From NCBI GenBank assembly GCA_002256935.1, contig NCGL01000023.1, positions 1 through 38,848 of the forward strand: 38,848 nucleotides of DNA. The letters are read 5' to 3'. This DNA is from Bdellovibrio sp. 28-41-41. Lineage in GTDB: Bacteria > Bdellovibrionota > Bdellovibrionia > Bdellovibrionales > Bdellovibrionaceae. Numbering within the stretch: the stretch's first letter is position 1; every line of letters begins with the position of its first letter. Shown here piece after piece: positions 14,748 to 23,812 of the stretch. The translations under genes were made by a program, and so were the position numbers. The notes beneath the pieces are model-generated. The model was not told where the DNA came from, searched no databases, and was given only the letters and a program-made list of their open reading frames with translations.

Positions 14748-17110
14748 ACGTTTGAAAGTTCTCTAGAGCCACCGCAATCCAGAGCCCTAATATCTAGGAT
14801 ATAATCCAAACTCGGATCTGCGACCCGCACTATATCCAACGGAGCAACTGTCGCTGTACCTGACGAACCAAAAGGTTTTAAAACCACTGGCGAGTTTTTG
14901 TATATAATTGTCATCGCGTTTGAATCTGTAACCGAATCGGCAGTGCCATGCGCGCTAAAGTGAGCCGGCAGTGGTGATACTGCTTTTGGATACAAACCGA
15001 TTAAGACAAAGTTGTCGACTAAGATTGGACTCGTTGTATCCATGCCGCCGGATAGTTTAACAACGCGCGGACCTGCCAGGACGAAATTTAGCAAGTCGTT
15101 GCCGAGCGTATAAGGATTTCGAGTACCGCCGCCACTATCATGGTTGCGTGACACAACGTCATTATCAAACACTTTTGTTAAATTGGAAGCGCCATTGCCA
15201 ATTGAATCGAAGATTTTCATGGCGTAACAAACACCGTTACCTGTACGCGCCGGGATTGATAATGTTTTTGTGTAAGAAATTTTTTCGACCGATAAACACT
15301 TAAAGTCGACACACTTGCCATTTTCTTTAATTTTATTTCCGCAGGAAACTTCCGCAAGTACTGAAACCTTCATCGGCTGATCCAGTTTATCAAGACCACT
15401 GATATCGCAGCGAATGTCTTCACTGACAATAAAGTCAACGGCAGAAACGACGTCCTTGATATTGTCGGCAACAACAATGCTGTTGTCCGAAACCTTAACG
15501 CATTTATAAGCAGGGTTGTACACTTGAGTTAATGAAATATTCAAAGTGCCTTTGGCATCTTGAGCTACTGGGTTTTGTTTCATGCTTGCCAAGATTTTTG
15601 AATCCGGTGTATTATCGACAACCCAATAAATTGGATCCGTCATTGTTACATTTCCAGCGCCATCAGTAGCCGCTGCTTGAAACGTATATTTAGCATTTTG
15701 ATCGGGAAGGTCTTTGTAAGTGACTGTCTTGTTTGAGCAGTCAGAAACAACGTCATTTAAACTACATTTAATATTGTTGATACCATTTAGATCCGAGGCG
15801 CTTAATACGATCGTCACTGTTGTCGTTTTAATTCGTCCCGTTGGAGCAGAAATAATTGTTAATGCTGGAGGCGTTGTATCTACGACGAACTTATAGGACT
15901 GAATCGCCGATGCTACGTTCGCTGCATTTATACCGTAAACTGAAAAAGTATGTTCCTTGTCGGCTAATTCTTTATATGGAAACGGTGACGCACACGAAAT
16001 TGCGGTAGCACCATTTAATGAACACATAAATTTAGTAATGGATTTAGAACCGCTGAAGCCTGTGAACTCAAAAGCTACGTCTTTCAAATTTCCTAAAGCC
16101 AAAGGTGATTTAGTAATTGTAACAGACGGTACGCTGATATCGTTTTCATATGAAGAATTAGCGCTACCAACATTTCCGGCCATGTCGACAGCAGATACTT
16201 CTAATTTATAAACGCCAGATGGCAAATTACCGTATTCAACAGCTAAAGACGCGCAGTCTTTATATTCAGTTTCTAGAGGTGATAGACGGCAACCTATATT
16301 TTTAAGGTTGGCTTCAACCAATCCCAGTTTGTATTTAGGATTGGCATTCGCCACGATCCCAGATGGACCATTGATGTTAATAACAGGAGCCGTGCGATCT
16401 ACTACGAATGAATCGGTCACGGGTAGAGACTCGTTACCGGCTCTATCAATTGCGCGAATAACTACAGAATAAGTGTTCTCGTCCAAGGAATTAAACACGA
16501 TCGAATTTACACAGCCACCTTCTGTAGCGTTCGATGGTTTACAATAAATATTACCGATACCGCTGCCATTTAAGTCTTGAGCGCTAAAGTCGATTTCGAC
16601 GGAAGTCGCTGTTGTGTACTTAGGTGCTGGTCTATCAAGAACGATAACGGGTGCAATATTGTCATGAACGATGCTAGCTTTTATGCAATCTGATTCAGGA
16701 GCACCGATTTTTCTGAATTTCGCATAGACAGAAACTTCTTTATTTTGAGAGGACAGAATCCAAGCTGAATTTTGTGAAAATGGAATCCAGCCATTTTGAG
16801 AACTGCAATCCGCAGAATTTGAAATCACCATTTCTTCAGCACCCACAGCACCCGAACGTAACATGACATCGACTGATTTTGTAAATGCTTGACCGTCGTT
16901 GATTACGAGAGATGGATTTGAAATTAGAGTAATAGCATCGGTGCCGCCAGCTGGAGGATTAGCTAGATCGCCAACGCCTTGCTCTTCTTTAAGCGAGCTT
17001 TGCAATGCGATTTCACCTGGTTGCCCGCAGTTTTGGAAAAACACAGCAACGAATAAAAACGACCACAATGTAGCACAAACTCGAAATAGTAGTTCTTTAT
17101 GTATTCTCAT
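14729..17110 (-). CDS. Large surface lipoprotein with repeated Ig-like domains
   Basis: 793 residues. The N-terminus MRIHKELLFRVCATLWSFLF ends in FFQNCGQ, a lipobox-like site with Asn at -1 in place of Ala/Gly, so the mature protein would start at the Cys and be lipid-anchored. The rest consists of several Ig-like repeats, each about 80-95 residues, recognisable by D-x-x-P/A-P openings (DNIAPVIVLD, DRTAPVININ, DTTPPALTII) and by Y-x-x-x-x-x-A-x-D-x-A-G-N endings (VVIRAIDRAGNE, LEVSAVDMAGNV, FQAAATDGAGNV), each with paired cysteines. The last 250 residues differ and are not recognised. It is probably an outer-membrane or cell-surface adhesin-like protein, divergent from the 17324 gene. Confidence 0.85.
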   Translation of the reverse strand: MRIHKELLFRVCATLWSFLFVAVFFQNCGQPGEIALQSSLKEEQGVGDLANPPAGGTDAITLISNPSLVINDGQAFTKSVDVMLRSGAVGAEEMVISNSADCSSQNGWIPFSQNSAWILSSQNKEVSVYAKFRKIGAPESDCIKASIVHDNIAPVIVLDRPAPKYTTATSVEIDFSAQDLNGSGIGNIYCKPSNATEGGCVNSIVFNSLDENTYSVVIRAIDRAGNESLPVTDSFVVDRTAPVININGPSGIVANANPKYKLGLVEANLKNIGCRLSPLETEYKDCASLAVEYGNLPSGVYKLEVSAVDMAGNVGSANSSYENDISVPSVTITKSPLALGNLKDVAFEFTGFSGSKSITKFMCSLNGATAISCASPFPYKELADKEHTFSVYGINAANVASAIQSYKFVVDTTPPALTIISAPTGRIKTTTVTIVLSASDLNGINNIKCSLNDVVSDCSNKTVTYKDLPDQNAKYTFQAAATDGAGNVTMTDPIYWVVDNTPDSKILASMKQNPVAQDAKGTLNISLTQVYNPAYKCVKVSDNSIVVADNIKDVVSAVDFIVSEDIRCDISGLDKLDQPMKVSVLAEVSCGNKIKENGKCVDFKCLSVEKISYTKTLSIPARTGNGVCYAMKIFDSIGNGASNLTKVFDNDVVSRNHDSGGGTRNPYTLGNDLLNFVLAGPRVVKLSGGMDTTSPILVDNFVLIGLYPKAVSPLPAHFSAHGTADSVTDSNAMTIIYKNSPVVLKPFGSSGTATVAPLDIVRVADPSLDYILDIRALDCGGSRELSNVWVLFQ

Positions 17111-17323
17111 ATCCCACCCACTAATAGGATACCGCTAGGTATTGATTTTTCGAATTTTTTTGCCGACAATTACCAGTTTGAGACATCGATATTTTGGCAT
17201 CGATTCAAGACGAGACGACATTTTAGAGATTTCCTAGTATATCACAGGCTTATTTTTCTGAGTGAATAAAAGTCATTCACTATCGGGTTGATCTTATTTA
17301 GCGGCTAGATTAAATTAAACGAA

Positions 17324-17974
17324 TTGTCGTCTATTAATTTATTTCCCACGTTTAAATACTCTCAACCAAATGAATATCATTTTTCCCATGACTCTGTGTT
17401 TTTGGCCCGACGGGTGTTCGAATTCTTGCGCACAAAAAATATCGATCCTAATATAGCGCTCGATCTGTGCGCTGGCAGTGGAGTGTTCGGACTGGATCTG
17501 TTGTTTCATCTGCGGGCGGCAGGCAGTAACACACCGTTGGTGTTTGATTTTCTAGAGGTTCAGGATCAGTACCGAATACATTTTGAAGAAAATATTCGTC
17601 GACTGGGAACTGTTCAAACAAAACTTCAATTTATTAATGGTAATTATTCTAATGAAAATATTGGAACGTTGGCAGATGCCTATGATTTGATTGTCTGCAA
17701 TCCGCCTTACTTTTCTATGGATCAGGGGAAATTGCCGACGTCGAAATTAAAATTGCGATCTCGTTTTTTCGTCGATTCGGATTTGGAATCTCTCATCGCT
17801 TTTATAGGAAAAAGACTTTCTCAATATGGATTCGCCTTTGTGTTAATTCGTAATCAATTGGAACATAAACAAGATCAATTGTCCGACGTCCAAGAGCTTT
17901 GCAAAGGAAAATTACATCTGCGGACATTGGACGACGTTCGTGGTACTGATGTAGTTTTGCTGTCTCGATTTTGA
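17324..17974 (+). CDS. Methyltransferase of the TrmN6 (YfiC)/MTS type
   Basis: 216 residues starting at TTG. SAM-binding motif LDLCAGSGVFGLDLL (about 47-60) and the catalytic NPPYF (126-130), which marks N6-adenine or N5-glutamine methylases; the short length and absence of other domains fit the family of tRNA1(Val) adenine-37 N6-methyltransferase (TrmN6, old YfiC). Motif region PNEYHFSHDSVFLARRVFEF also corresponds to the N-terminus of that family (F.pt.DsvlLa). It could equally be a related MTS-domain enzyme. No clear RBS; the TTG is the first good start near the conserved region. Confidence 0.8.
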   Translation: MSSINLFPTFKYSQPNEYHFSHDSVFLARRVFEFLRTKNIDPNIALDLCAGSGVFGLDLLFHLRAAGSNTPLVFDFLEVQDQYRIHFEENIRRLGTVQTKLQFINGNYSNENIGTLADAYDLIVCNPPYFSMDQGKLPTSKLKLRSRFFVDSDLESLIAFIGKRLSQYGFAFVLIRNQLEHKQDQLSDVQELCKGKLHLRTLDDVRGTDVVLLSRF

Positions 17975-18082
17975 GACTTAAAAACTAGCTCTGAGTTTTA
18001 CTTGTCGATTTTATACAAGAATCAGTTTTCCTTGTCTAAGGGAAAGTGCTAAGATTTTTAAAACACGCACTCTTGGGGAAAA

Positions 18083-19318
18083 ATGTCGGTTCGAAAAATA
18101 ATTATCGTAGGTGGCGGAGCCGCTGGCTTTTTTGCAGCGATCAATGCGGCTGAAAATGCGAAATCTTCAAATATGGCCGTCGATGTTCAAATTCTGGAAG
18201 CCTCAGGTGCCATCTTAAAAAAAGTTTCTATATCGGGCGGTGGGCGTTGTAACGTGACTCATAATTTATTCGAGGTTCGTGCTTTTTGCGAGCGCTATCC
18301 TCGCGGAGCTAAAGAATTGTTGTCAGCCTTTCAACGATTTCAAGCTCGCGATACTGTCGATTGGTTTCAAAAACGTGGGGTTACATTAGTCGCTGAGGCT
18401 GACGGTCGCATGTTTCCTGATACCAATACGTCAGAAACAATCATTAAATGTTTTCAAGAAGCCGCGGCTAATGCTGGCGTTCAAGTTAAATTAAATCACA
18501 AAGTCGAAAGCCTGCGAAGACTAGAGTCTGGTAAGTTTATGGTTCAAATTAGAACTGGCGAAACTATCGAAGCTGATTCCGTCATGATCGCAACTGGCAG
18601 TAGCACCTTTGGTCACACATTAGCAAAAGAACTGGGCCATACGATTACAGAATTGGCGCCCTCTCTGTTCAGTTTTAAAATCGAAAATCCCATGCTGAAT
18701 GATTTGCCGGGTTTAAGTTTTGAAAGTGCCGAAGTTAAATTATTAATTCCTAACGAGAAGCCATTTAAAGAAAAAGGTCCAATGGTAATTACCCATTGGG
18801 GTTTAAGCGGCCCGGCGGTTCTGAAAATTTCCGCTTGGGCGGCTAGAGAAATGCTTCACTCCGACTATAAAGCGCAGTTGAAAATAAATTGGATGGGTGT
18901 TGATCGCATCGAAACTGTTCTTGATATTTTAAAGAAAGCAAAAACCGAAGGTGTTAAATCGCAAGTTCATAATGTTTACCCAGAACAACTAGCTAAACGG
19001 TTTTGGGTAAAGGTACTTGAAAAAGCAAAAACTCCGGACGATAAACGTTGGGCTGATATTTCAAATAAGGAATTGCAAGCCATTGCCGATGTTCTGTTTG
19101 CAACGACGTTTGAAGTTCTAGGAAAAAATCGCTACAAAGATGAATTTGTTGAATGTGGCGGCGTCGATTTAAAAGAAGTGAATTTTAAAAAGATGGAAAG
19201 TAAAATTTGTCCGGGATTATATTTCGCTGGCGAAGTGCTAGACATCGATGGCATTACGGGTGGATTTAATTTTCAAAATGCATGGACCGGCGCATGGATT
19301 GCGTCGCAAAATCTATAA
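18083..19318 (+). CDS. YhiN/HI0933-family FAD-dependent oxidoreductase
   Basis: 411 residues. An N-terminal dinucleotide-binding motif IIVGGGAAGFFAAINAAE (about 8-24), the family signature KVSISGGGRCNVTH and the C-terminal FAD motif GLYFAGEVLDIDGITGGFNF assign it to the HI0933/YhiN (BaiN-related) flavoproteins. The middle is the family-specific insert domain. These soluble enzymes are poorly understood; some reduce flavins or bile-acid intermediates, but the substrate here is unknown. GGGG precedes the ATG. Its stop overlaps by six bases the end of the convergent 19313 gene, so no terminator separates them. Confidence 0.92.
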   Translation: MSVRKIIIVGGGAAGFFAAINAAENAKSSNMAVDVQILEASGAILKKVSISGGGRCNVTHNLFEVRAFCERYPRGAKELLSAFQRFQARDTVDWFQKRGVTLVAEADGRMFPDTNTSETIIKCFQEAAANAGVQVKLNHKVESLRRLESGKFMVQIRTGETIEADSVMIATGSSTFGHTLAKELGHTITELAPSLFSFKIENPMLNDLPGLSFESAEVKLLIPNEKPFKEKGPMVITHWGLSGPAVLKISAWAAREMLHSDYKAQLKINWMGVDRIETVLDILKKAKTEGVKSQVHNVYPEQLAKRFWVKVLEKAKTPDDKRWADISNKELQAIADVLFATTFEVLGKNRYKDEFVECGGVDLKEVNFKKMESKICPGLYFAGEVLDIDGITGGFNFQNAWTGAWIASQNL

Positions 19319-20464
19319 TTTCTTAAGACGCCAAAGCATCGTGATTTCTTTGGCGCGTGCCGAATGCAAAGGATCGTCTTCATCGGTGGCTTTGGAATGC
19401 CTCGGCTGAATTTTCATACACTCTACAACACTTAGTTTTGCAGCAGCGATCCAATTTGTTAAATCGTGCGGACCACGCAGTCCAAGGTGCTCAGCAAGGT
19501 CCGAGATAATCAACCAGGCTTCACCCTGCTCACTTAGGTGCGCAGGCACCCCATTTAAGAATGCTTTCACCATGCCGCTGTCTTCATCATACACCGCACG
19601 CTCGATCGCTGACGTTGGCTTTGCAGGTAACCACGGGGGGTTACAAACGATAAGGTCGGCTATGCCATCGGGAAACAAATTCTTTTTTTCAATTGTGATC
19701 TGTTTATTTAAACCCAGGTTTTTAATGTTGCTGCTAGCACACTGAATCGCACGATCATCCATATCGGTGCCGGTAATATTTTGAATTCCACGATGGGCAA
19801 GGACGGCTGAAATAACTCCAGATCCGGTACCAATATCAAAAGCAGTCTGTGTCGGAACAGGTAGGGGGGCATTAGCGACAAGGTCCAAGTACTCGCCGCG
19901 AACGGGCGAGAAAACGCCATAATACGCATGAATTTTCTGGCCACCCAACGCAGCGATGGGGACGCCTTTTTTCCGCCATTCGTGCGCTCCCACAAAACCC
20001 TGAAGCTCACGAAGGCTGATTAAAAATCCTCCGGGCGGGAATTGGGCGGCCTCTTTGATCGCTTGGCTTAAATCAGGAGCTCGCGCTAACGGAATGGAAA
20101 GATTGTCTTCAACACTAACAAGCAGGCGTGATAAAAGCTGGGCCTTGTAAGCTTGATACTGACGATAGCGATAAAATTCTTTGGACATGGTTTTCGGATC
20201 GATCGCTTTAGATGCGGGTGCATGTTTTTTAATTCGGCGTTGAACCGCTTGTAAAAGCTGTTTGGCATTATGGTAGTCGCCGTTCCATATGAACGATGTG
20301 CCTTCACTGGCTAAAATAATATATCGATCTGCTTTGAAACTGTCGTCAATCACCATGATTTTTTTTGGCATTGAAAAACTATTTTCAGTCACCCAATTTT
20401 TAGTAACGGTTTGCCCCTGAAATTCATATGTCAGTTGTTTGATAGAAGTGTTTTCAGGAGCCAT
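19313..20464 (-). CDS. Class I methyltransferase (MTS type)
   Basis: 383 residues. The N-terminal 180 residues form an uncharacterised domain (contains KKIMVIDDSFKADRYIILAS). The C-terminal half has the SAM motif FDIGTGSGVISAVLAHRG, the acidic NITGTDMDDRAIQ and the catalytic LIVCNPPWLPA. This two-part architecture resembles RsmC/RlmG-type 16S/23S rRNA guanine N2-methyltransferases or PrmC-like enzymes. NPPW, as opposed to NPPY/F, points to the broader MTS group. The protein is cytoplasmic. It is upstream of no same-strand partner except the DUF1993 gene behind it, which ends 28 bases before this gene starts. Confidence 0.83.
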   Translation of the reverse strand: MAPENTSIKQLTYEFQGQTVTKNWVTENSFSMPKKIMVIDDSFKADRYIILASEGTSFIWNGDYHNAKQLLQAVQRRIKKHAPASKAIDPKTMSKEFYRYRQYQAYKAQLLSRLLVSVEDNLSIPLARAPDLSQAIKEAAQFPPGGFLISLRELQGFVGAHEWRKKGVPIAALGGQKIHAYYGVFSPVRGEYLDLVANAPLPVPTQTAFDIGTGSGVISAVLAHRGIQNITGTDMDDRAIQCASSNIKNLGLNKQITIEKKNLFPDGIADLIVCNPPWLPAKPTSAIERAVYDEDSGMVKAFLNGVPAHLSEQGEAWLIISDLAEHLGLRGPHDLTNWIAAAKLSVVECMKIQPRHSKATDEDDPLHSARAKEITMLWRLKKL

Positions 20465-20492
20465 GGACTTGCCTTTTTATTCCGATTAAATA

Positions 20493-20999
20493 CTATGTTC
20501 TAAAAGGCATCGCACCTAGGTAATCTTTTTTGCCAATATCTAAGCCATTGTGCCTTAAGATTTCGTAGGCCACGGATACGTGAAAATAAAGATTAGGAAT
20601 TGTGTGCTGAACTACGTATTCATGACCTAACAAAAATTTATTTTCCCAGCGTGGTGTTGTGATTTTTCTCTCGTGTGCGCCAGCGAAATCTTTTTCAGTT
20701 ACGCTCGATAAAAATGTGATAGTGTCAGCAATACGAGCTCTTAATTGTGGAAGAGTCGTTTCTTTATCGTCATGAACGGGAGCATCTTTTCCAGTTAGTT
20801 TAGAAACTCCGATTTTAGCCGTATCTGTCGCGATTTGAATTTGGCGCAAAAGACTGAATTGATCAGGAGCTAGGCGTGAATTTAAAAGTACGTCCACTTC
20901 AATTTTTTTAGCTTCTGCGTAAGGAATGGCTTTGGCCAAAATCGCATCTAAGTTTTTAAGCATTTTTGTGAATTGAGGAATAGTAATATCGTAAATCAT
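20493..20999 (-). CDS. DUF1993 family protein (DinB-like four-helix bundle)
   Basis: 168 residues. The order of motifs fits DUF1993: opening IPQFTKMLKNLDAILAKA, then PDQFSLLRQIQIATDTAK, LPQLRARIADTITFLSS and finally H-rich NLYFHVSVAYEILRHNG. This family belongs to the DinB/YfiT-like superfamily, four-helix bundles with a metal-binding histidine triad, but the function is unknown. GGAGAG lies six bases before the ATG. It is directly upstream of the 19313 methyltransferase in the same direction and may be co-transcribed. Confidence 0.88.
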   Translation of the reverse strand: MIYDITIPQFTKMLKNLDAILAKAIPYAEAKKIEVDVLLNSRLAPDQFSLLRQIQIATDTAKIGVSKLTGKDAPVHDDKETTLPQLRARIADTITFLSSVTEKDFAGAHERKITTPRWENKFLLGHEYVVQHTIPNLYFHVSVAYEILRHNGLDIGKKDYLGAMPFRT

Positions 21000-21201
21000 T
21001 GGGCTCTCCTATAGAGATGGGTTTGTAATGATTAATACTATAGAGGTCTAGTTAGTCAATCAACTTGGCTTTTTTTAGACGCACTTGAGGTCTGCTCATT
21101 TCATCAGCCCGGTTTTTGCATTTAAAGAGAGTTTATATGATGGTGCTTTTAAGTCTTGTGCTTGGCTTCAAATTTTTGTAATTTCGTTTAAGAGGTAGTC
21201 G

Positions 21202-21897
21202 ATGTCTGTTAACACCTGGGAACACTTTTTTAAACCGGAAGTTCGCACGGCTGGACGTACTCTTTTTAGCAAGGGTAAGGTCTCGCTGTCGCAACCCTCC
21301 GATACGGAAATTGTCGTCTATATTCGCGCGACTCCTGGATTCAAAGTTATATTAAAAACGGCTTCAGTAGAAAGTCAGGCAGTGACAGTTAGTTGTAGTT
21401 GCCCCATCGCCAAAAAAGATAAATTTTGTAAGCATGCCTGGGCCGGCCTATTAGCCGCCGATGATAAATACCCTGATTTTTTCGAAGCTAAAACCGAATT
21501 AGAAAGAGCCGAAATCCCTGCTGCCAAAACTGGTTCGTCGGCTGCATCGTCAGCAAAGTCAGCCGAGTTTGCGGCAAAACAAGCCGCTTATAGCCAGAAG
21601 CAGACTGACTATCGCAAAGAGCAGTATCAAAAACAGAAGGAGCGACAGAAGGCCTATAAAGAATCTAAAAAAGGCGTTGCTAAAAAACCAGAATTTCCCA
21701 AAGCCGTCGAACGCGCCTTGAGTTTTTTTGCGGACAACGGTATGGACCTAAGTGAATCTTTAGACAAACAAACTGTGAGCGCGGCAAAGAAAAAATTAGC
21801 ACGCGTATTTCATCCCGACCTTGGCGGCGATCACGAAGAAATTGTAGAACTAAATAATTGCACTGATATCTTAATTGAATATATTAGTAAACAATAA
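21202..21897 (+). CDS. SWIM zinc-finger protein with a C-terminal J-domain-like segment
   Basis: 231 residues. The N-terminal half has a SWIM zinc-finger: C65-x-C67 ... C76-x-H78 (VSCSCPIAKKDKFCKHAWA). SWIM domains bind DNA or protein. A linker follows (about 100-165) rich in Ala, Lys and Gln, probably a coiled coil (SQKQTDYRKEQYQKQKERQ). The C-terminal 60 residues resemble a J-domain: AAKKKLARVFHPDLGGDHEE, HPD at 204-206, then a helix. This could recruit DnaK to a DNA- or protein-bound target. GAGG lies six or seven bases before the ATG. The combination is unusual. Confidence 0.85.
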   Translation: MSVNTWEHFFKPEVRTAGRTLFSKGKVSLSQPSDTEIVVYIRATPGFKVILKTASVESQAVTVSCSCPIAKKDKFCKHAWAGLLAADDKYPDFFEAKTELERAEIPAAKTGSSAASSAKSAEFAAKQAAYSQKQTDYRKEQYQKQKERQKAYKESKKGVAKKPEFPKAVERALSFFADNGMDLSESLDKQTVSAAKKKLARVFHPDLGGDHEEIVELNNCTDILIEYISKQ

Positions 21898-21984
21898 ATT
21901 TCCAACTGCGGCTACAAGATCATTCGAGATGCCGAGCGAGGCGGGCCGGTATTTGCAATTTCAATAATGTAACAGAAACAGTCA

Positions 21985-22014
21985 ACAAAGAAACACTTTG
22001 TATTTAATTTTTTT
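21985..22014 (+). terminator. Weak AT-rich terminator after the SWIM gene
   Basis: ACAAAG (21985-21990) pairs with CTTTGT (21996-22001) around AAACA and is followed by a T-rich stretch to 22014. The stem is short and AT-rich. The surrounding 21898-22016 holds no other recognisable feature. Confidence 0.35.
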
Positions 22015-22016
22015 CA

Positions 22017-22287
22017 AAAACAGATACTGAAATTCAGCAAGACGGTTTAATAAAATCAAATGGGATCCCAGCATCACATCGTCCCAGGTCAACGTAACAG
22101 CAAATGATGGTATCGTTACTCTTAGAAGTAGAGTTCCTCGCTACTTTGAGAAATATAAAGCGCGGAAGATGCGGTTCAACGAGTCGGCGGCGTAAAAGCA
22201 GTAGCTGATGAAATTGAAGTCAATTTAATGGGATCAGATGAACAAATTGCCAGAGCAGCTCTGGATGCTATCGCAATCAAATATTGA
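22017..22287 (+). pseudogene. Decayed BON-domain (OsmY-like) protein gene
   Basis: Three reading frames joined in order spell a BON protein. From 22020: TDTEIQQD. From 22058 in another frame: KWDPSITSSQVNVTANDGIV, then TLRSRVPRYFEKYKA. From 22162 in a third frame: AEDAVQRVGGVKAVADEIEV, then NLMGSDEQIARAALDAIAIK and a TGA stop at 22285-22287. Two single- or few-base frameshifts and the absence of an ATG before TDTEIQ show it is dead. BON proteins are periplasmic or cytoplasmic stress proteins that often accompany Hsp20 in genomes. The 3' end overlaps the start of the next gene. Confidence 0.82.
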
Positions 22288-23020
22288 AACTAGAGTTAGA
22301 TATGAAAAATCCAATGGTTTTTTGGGACCTAAAAGAGTTTTAGTTGTGGAAGATGAACCCTATTGGCAATTATTAGTTTGTGAAACCTTAAAAATCTCTA
22401 ATGAAAGTGTGGTTTTTCGAAGCGTCAAGTCGGTAAAGGATGCCGAACGAGTTTTAAAAGAAGAGTCATCGGGATTTGATTTAATAGTGTCAGACCATAA
22501 CCTTAAAAACCAAAGCACTGGACTTGCCCTATGGAGAAACTTTCAGAAGTTAGGAATTGAAACTAATTTTGTGATTCTCTCAGGACTAGATCGAGACACT
22601 TATGCGAGTCGCTTTCTATTGAAAGGTGAAGAACCACTTTATTTTGAAAAGAACGCTATTTCTGATCTAGTAGAAATTTTGGACAGAAAAATGGCTTTTT
22701 CGGCTGGGTCGAATTTGGTAAATTCGAATTTCAAATATAAGGAACGCGACGTTATTGAGTTGATTTTAGGTTTTATAGCCATAGTTGCAATATGGCAGAC
22801 AGGTATTAACATGATTTCAAGTTACGCTAGAGCCACTGAGAGTAAAACTTATCAACCAGTTATAATTCAAAAAACTATTGAACAAGGTTTGGCTTCCAGC
22901 GAGGCTTTGAGTAAGTTGGGCGTAAGCAAGTTTTTAACACGCGAGACAAAAGAAATCGTAAAAAGAATTATCGCACGGGATAATTCTCGTGCCAAAATAA
23001 TTGTTAATCCAGGACAGTAA
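22238..23020 (+). CDS. Membrane-anchored response-regulator receiver protein
   Basis: 260 residues. A receiver domain covers about 30-155: VLVVEDEPYWQLLV with the acidic pair, phospho-acceptor D86 in LIVSDHNLKN, serine in VILSGLD and lysine in LYFEKN. Then a single hydrophobic segment near 175-195 (LILGFIAIVAIWQTGIN) and a polar C-terminal part with no recognised output domain. Phosphorylation might alter a membrane or extracytoplasmic interaction. The first 17 residues are read from the out-of-frame tail of the BON pseudogene, so the start is doubtful; ATG 22265 is an alternative. A GGGAT precedes the first ATG. Confidence 0.7.
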   Translation: MNKLPEQLWMLSQSNIETRVRYEKSNGFLGPKRVLVVEDEPYWQLLVCETLKISNESVVFRSVKSVKDAERVLKEESSGFDLIVSDHNLKNQSTGLALWRNFQKLGIETNFVILSGLDRDTYASRFLLKGEEPLYFEKNAISDLVEILDRKMAFSAGSNLVNSNFKYKERDVIELILGFIAIVAIWQTGINMISSYARATESKTYQPVIIQKTIEQGLASSEALSKLGVSKFLTRETKEIVKRIIARDNSRAKIIVNPGQ

Positions 23021-23158
23021 ATTCTTTTGTTGAGTATTTCATAAAGTAAAACAGGTCTTTTTATTGGCAGGTTATATCTGGATTTAGGTCTTCTATAGAA
23101 AAACTATAAGTTGCCGATAGTTTAAGTGATTGTTTAGTCGATCGAATGCAGGTGTAGG

Positions 23159-23812
23159 TTGGATTTCCAAGGTAGAATTTTAATTGTGGATGATCAGGAG
23201 TTTCAGAGAGCCCTACTTTCTGAATTAGTAGAAAGCAAAGGACATATTGCCAAAAGCATTAGTTCTGGAATTGAAATTTTGGCAGTCGTGAATGACTTTG
23301 CTCCGGATGTAATTCTTTTAGATATTGAACTTCCGGACTTATCGGGGGACAAAGTAATTCAAGTAATTAGGTCAAAATATAATTCTAGCGAGTTACCGGT
23401 AATCATCATTTCTGGGAAACACAGTTCGGTTAGTATCGTTCAACTTCTGACTTATGGAGCAAATGATTATATAACTAAACCCTTTGAATATGAAGTGGCA
23501 ATAGCCAGAATAGAACTACATTTAAAAGTGACGTTTCAGCAACGTGAGTTAATTGCCTTAAAAGAGCAGTCCGTCATACGTAACATGGTAACGACATATA
23601 ATCACGAGATAAATAATCCTCTGACTATTGCCATTGCCGGACTTCACCAACTTAAGAAAAAGCCTCAGGATGAGAGGCGATTGGAAAGTATAGGAGTCGC
23701 ACTCAATAGAATTACTGAAATCACTGCTAAAATTCGAGATCTTTTGTCGAAGGATAATATTGAATCAGAACGTTATGCGGGTGGAACTAGTCGATTGTAT
23801 AAACTCAAATAA
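23159..23812 (+). CDS. Receiver plus H-box protein lacking an ATPase domain
   Basis: 217 residues from a TTG start preceded by AGGTGTAGG. Residues 5-125 form a receiver (ILIVDDQEFQR, phospho-acceptor D55 in VILLDIELPD, VIIISGKH, ITKPFEYE). Residues 135-200 form a HisKA-like dimerisation helix pair with H149 in YNHEINNPLTIAIAG. No HATPase domain follows, and the protein stops 12 residues after the H-box helices. It may act as a phosphotransfer shuttle between REC and H, or be the truncated remains of a hybrid kinase. The next 130 bases contain an orphan receiver tail in another frame, which favours decay. It is upstream of the large kinase in the same direction. Confidence 0.7.
   Translation: MDFQGRILIVDDQEFQRALLSELVESKGHIAKSISSGIEILAVVNDFAPDVILLDIELPDLSGDKVIQVIRSKYNSSELPVIIISGKHSSVSIVQLLTYGANDYITKPFEYEVAIARIELHLKVTFQQRELIALKEQSVIRNMVTTYNHEINNPLTIAIAGLHQLKKKPQDERRLESIGVALNRITEITAKIRDLLSKDNIESERYAGGTSRLYKLK

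Noticed and set aside
15957..16211. Open plus-strand frame inside the Ig-like lipoprotein gene
   Set aside because: Lies wholly opposite a well-supported gene and has no RBS or recognisable domain; similar antisense frames inside ahcY, kinases and others were also dropped.
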